Below are positions 14,220-16,059 of a stretch of DNA of 16,059 bases, piece after piece. Each line of letters opens with the position of its first letter. Position 1 is the stretch's first letter. A program made the translations under genes and the position numbers. This DNA comes from an uncultured Eubacteriales bacterium. Its GTDB lineage: Bacteria; Bacillota; Clostridia; Oscillospirales; Butyricicoccaceae. The DNA lies in assembly GCA_934395135.1 (NCBI GenBank), contig CAKRRK010000029.1, forward strand, positions 1 through 16,059. Reading direction: 5' to 3'. The notes beneath the pieces are model-generated. The model was given only the letters and a program-made list of their open reading frames with translations, was not told where the DNA came from and ran no database searches.

Positions 14220-15080
14220 TTACCACTCCTTAGAATTGAAACTTCTAAGCACCTGTGGAATTTTTAAAAGCATATCACTTGGCGTCATACCATATTCGCC
14301 AATTTCATTGGCTGCAAAATCTCCGGCTTTGCCATGAAGATAAGCACCGGAAGCGGCTGCATCAAATGGCGCAAGGCCTTGTCCCAACAGGGATAGAATG
14401 ATGCCAGAAAGCACATCGCCGGACCCGCCTTTTGCCATCCCTGGGTTTCCGGTTTCATTCACAGCAATGCGTTCATCAAAAGCTGCGATTATCGTACGAT
14501 GGCCCTTAAGCAGAACAATGCAATGATATGCTTTGGCAAAGGACAGCGCATCTTCTTCGCGGTCGCGAATTTCGCGTCCCAAAAGCCTTGAAAACTCTTT
14601 CTCATGCGGGGTTAGCACAACAGGATACTTAGTGTTTTTTAAGCTATCTATATTCCCGCAAATTGCGTTTATTCCATCCGCATCCAGTACAATGGGGACC
14701 GTTTCCATGGCAAGAAGATATTGCACCGCCTCCCGTACCCCTGCCGAACGTCCAAGGCCGGAACCAATGAGCACAGCATGCTTATATTGCCCCGCAATGG
14801 TCTGTACACTTTTCTTTGTTATTTTTCCATCTTCGCAATGTTCCAATGGAACCACTACTGGTTCCTGTAGTTTTGTGGCCAAAATTGGATAAATGCAATC
14901 CGGAACCGCCAAAGTGACAACACCGCTGCCGGTACGCACCGCTGCCTGCGCGGCGAAAAAGGCAGCGCCTGTATATCCACGGCAGCCACATACAGCCATT
15001 ACTCGCCCATAATCCTCCTTGGAGGAATCCGGGCGCCGGGCTGGAATCATCCCTTCGAAATAGTGCTGATCAATTTTCAT
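14220..15080 (-). CDS. nnrD: ADP/ATP-dependent NAD(P)H-hydrate dehydratase
   Basis: This enzyme repairs damaged NAD(P)H by dehydrating the S-hydrate with ADP or ATP. The 286-aa ribokinase-like protein has GRVMAVCGCRGYTGAAFFAA near the N-terminus, then IGSGLGRS, VLDADGIN, LTPHEKEFSRLLG, VLLKGHRT and GMAKGGSGDVLSG with the catalytic Asp. It lacks the N-terminal epimerase (NnrE) domain that many YjeF proteins carry. The long open frame starts 22 residues earlier, but that part overlaps acpS and lacks motifs. ATG at 15080 follows GGAG (15089-15092) by 8 nt and overlaps the acpS stop by 11 nt, which suggests coupling. ATG at 15086 is too close to that site. Confidence 0.94.
   Translation of the reverse strand: MKIDQHYFEGMIPARRPDSSKEDYGRVMAVCGCRGYTGAAFFAAQAAVRTGSGVVTLAVPDCIYPILATKLQEPVVVPLEHCEDGKITKKSVQTIAGQYKHAVLIGSGLGRSAGVREAVQYLLAMETVPIVLDADGINAICGNIDSLKNTKYPVVLTPHEKEFSRLLGREIRDREEDALSFAKAYHCIVLLKGHRTIIAAFDERIAVNETGNPGMAKGGSGDVLSGIILSLLGQGLAPFDAAASGAYLHGKAGDFAANEIGEYGMTPSDMLLKIPQVLRSFNSKEW
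14226..14231 (-). promoter_or_regulatory. Ribosome binding site that supports the TTG start of the lipoprotein
   Basis: AAGGAG lies inside the last codons of nnrD, 9 nt before a TTG codon. The nearest ATG (14206-14208) is out of frame with the lipoprotein signal peptide, so TTG is the only start that keeps the signal sequence. Confidence 0.7.
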
Positions 15081-15429
15081 AGGCATCGCTCCAAACGGCA
15101 ACTGCCGTTGCGTATTCCCTGCAATGGGAAATAGAAATGGAAACATTGCTTCTCATTCTCTCTGGAAACCGGACCTGCGGCGTACCATCTTTATTATGGA
15201 AAATTTCAATATCTTTCCAGGAAAGGTTGGTCGTAATCCCGCTGCCCGCTGCTTTAGCAACTGCCTCTTTGGCGCAAAAAATTCCCGCGGCGGTAAACTT
15301 TGCACCATTCCCTTTGGACAAAATATACCTTCTCTCCTGCTCCGTGTAAATCCGATGGAAAAACGCATCGTTTTCCATATTTTTTGCAATGCGGGAAATT
15401 TCAACGATATCGGTTCCGATTTTCACCAT
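15070..15429 (-). CDS. acpS: Holo-[acyl-carrier-protein] synthase
   Basis: This Mg2+-dependent enzyme transfers 4'-phosphopantetheine from CoA to apo-ACP. The 119-aa protein begins MVKIGTDIVEISRI with the metal-binding Asp of GTDIVEI, and has the second motif FCAKEAVAKAAGSGI and a terminal SISHCREYATAVAV. The open frame has an extra seven residues (METAAFC) to 15450, but that start would lie only about 6 nt from the predicted transcription start. I therefore use ATG at 15429. Its Shine-Dalgarno is weak (GGCGG, about 8-10 nt away). It is first in the acpS-nnrD-lipoprotein-alr-mazF row, with its own consensus promoter. Confidence 0.94.
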   Translation of the reverse strand: MVKIGTDIVEISRIAKNMENDAFFHRIYTEQERRYILSKGNGAKFTAAGIFCAKEAVAKAAGSGITTNLSWKDIEIFHNKDGTPQVRFPERMRSNVSISISHCREYATAVAVWSDAYEN

Positions 15430-15462
15430 ACAAAAAGCCGCCGTTTCCATCCATAATATTTT

Positions 15463-15491
15463 ATTATACTACGTTCCTTTTTCTATTGCAA
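15463..15491 (-). promoter_or_regulatory. Sigma-A promoter of the acpS cluster
   Basis: The minus strand shows TTGCAA (15486-15491), a 17-nt spacer and TATAAT (15463-15468). Transcription would start near 15456. It is the only strong promoter I can see for acpS through mazF, which supports a single long transcript. Confidence 0.8.
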
Positions 15492-15518
15492 TTGCTTCGC
15501 TTTGAAATCTCATTCCGC

Positions 15519-15543
15519 TTGCATTTTCCTGTCGAAAATGCAA
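15519..15543 (-). other. Hairpin downstream of exonuclease III
   Basis: TTGCATTTTC (15519-15528) and GAAAATGCAA (15534-15543) form a perfect 10-bp stem with a five-base loop, 15 nt after the xthA stop on the minus strand. No T-run follows, so it is not a canonical intrinsic terminator. It may stabilise the 3' end of the transcript or be a weak stop. Confidence 0.4.
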
Positions 15544-15557
15544 ACCGCCGTCTTTGC

Positions 15558-16059
15558 TTATAACGCTATTTCCAGCTGAACCGGGCAATGATCGCTTCCA
15601 TACACCTCTGTCAGAATTCGACTGTCTATTATTTTATCCGCGATTCGATCGGAAACCAAAAAATAATCAATACGCCATCCGGCATTGTTCTGTCTCGCCC
15701 GGAAACGATACGACCACCAACTGTAAACTCCCTGCATCTCCGGATACAGATAACGAAAGCTGTCCGTAAATCCAGCCGCCAAAAGTTTCGTCATTTTCTC
15801 CCGCTCTTCCTCGGTAAAACCTGCATTTTTCCGATTTGTTTTGGGATTTTTCAAATCAATTTCCTGATGGGCGACATTCATATCTCCACAGACAATAACC
15901 GGCTTTTTTTGGTCCAATCCTGTGATATAGCCGCGAAACGCCTCTTCCCATTCCATTCTGTAAGCAAGCCTGGCAAGGCCGTCCTGACTGTTCGGCGTAT
16001 ATACTGTGACAAAATAAAATGCATCAAATTCCAGCGTAATCACACGGCCTTCACGGTCA
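15558..16059 (-). CDS. xthA: Exodeoxyribonuclease III (5' part outside the window)
   Basis: This is a DNA repair enzyme: AP endonuclease and 3'-5' exonuclease of the EEP superfamily. The C-terminal 166 or so residues are visible and the gene runs off the right edge. In-frame codons DREGR precede VITLEFDAFYFVTVYTPNS, so the GTG near 16043 is not the true start. Visible motifs are VYTPNS, GDMNVAHQEIDLKNPKTNRKNAGF with catalytic Asp and Asn, then SWWSYR, NAGWRIDYFLVS and the terminal GSDHCPV with the catalytic Asp-His. The family is usually about 250 aa, so roughly 85 residues are missing at the edge. Confidence 0.95.
   Translation of the reverse strand, partial: DREGRVITLEFDAFYFVTVYTPNSQDGLARLAYRMEWEEAFRGYITGLDQKKPVIVCGDMNVAHQEIDLKNPKTNRKNAGFTEEEREKMTKLLAAGFTDSFRYLYPEMQGVYSWWSYRFRARQNNAGWRIDYFLVSDRIADKIIDSRILTEVYGSDHCPVQLEIAL

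Noticed and set aside
1..16059. Mobile element, prophage, CRISPR array or other horizontally acquired system
   Set aside because: No transposase, integrase, direct-repeat array or tRNA attachment site was seen; the gene content is mostly core metabolism.

Overview
The window reads as a chromosomal segment of a low-to-mid GC Gram-positive anaerobe of the class Clostridia. The basis is a bifunctional-type ArgJ, a Bacillus-type ArgR operator, strong Shine-Dalgarno sites, an EndoA-type MazF next to alanine racemase, and a Mn2+ riboswitch upstream of mntP. No mobile element, CRISPR array, rRNA or tRNA was seen. Nearly all genes lie on the minus strand; only the nicotinate phosphoribosyltransferase gene lies on the plus strand.

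Positions 1-790 hold mntP (manganese exporter). It has its own consensus promoter and a yybP-ykoY (Mn2+) riboswitch with an overlapping intrinsic terminator. Positions 908-8981 hold a complete seven-gene arginine operon read on the minus strand in the order argG-argH-argC-argJ-argB-argD-argF. Genes are 6-25 nt apart except for a 128-nt argG-argH gap that carries two hairpins. There is no argA; the bifunctional ArgJ is expected to make and recycle acetylglutamate. ArgJ, B, C, D, J (recycling), F, G and H together take glutamate to arginine, given an external supply of carbamoyl phosphate. A sigma-A promoter and a perfect ARG box lie upstream.

Positions 8982-9203 are a divergent control region shared by argG and pncB (9204-10643, plus strand). 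The pncB gene ends at a 19-bp perfect inverted repeat that serves as a bidirectional terminator for the converging minus-strand genes.

Positions 10693-15429 form a second minus-strand cluster: acpS, nnrD, a GerS/YdcC-like lipoprotein, alr, an EndoA/MazF RNase, a small secreted protein and an unknown 220-aa protein. The acpS to alr to EndoA order matches the B. subtilis acpS-ydcC-alr-ndoAI-ndoA locus, but the ndoAI antitoxin is missing. A 155-nt gap with a 16-bp perfect palindrome stands in its place. Three consecutive genes (lipoprotein, alr, mazF) use TTG or GTG starts. The right edge carries the 3' part of an exonuclease III gene, whose start lies outside the window.

The best candidates for something not well described are the antitoxin-less EndoA with its palindromic leader, the lipoprotein/alr pairing, the two uncharacterised proteins at 10693-11981, and the hairpin-rich argG-argH spacer.
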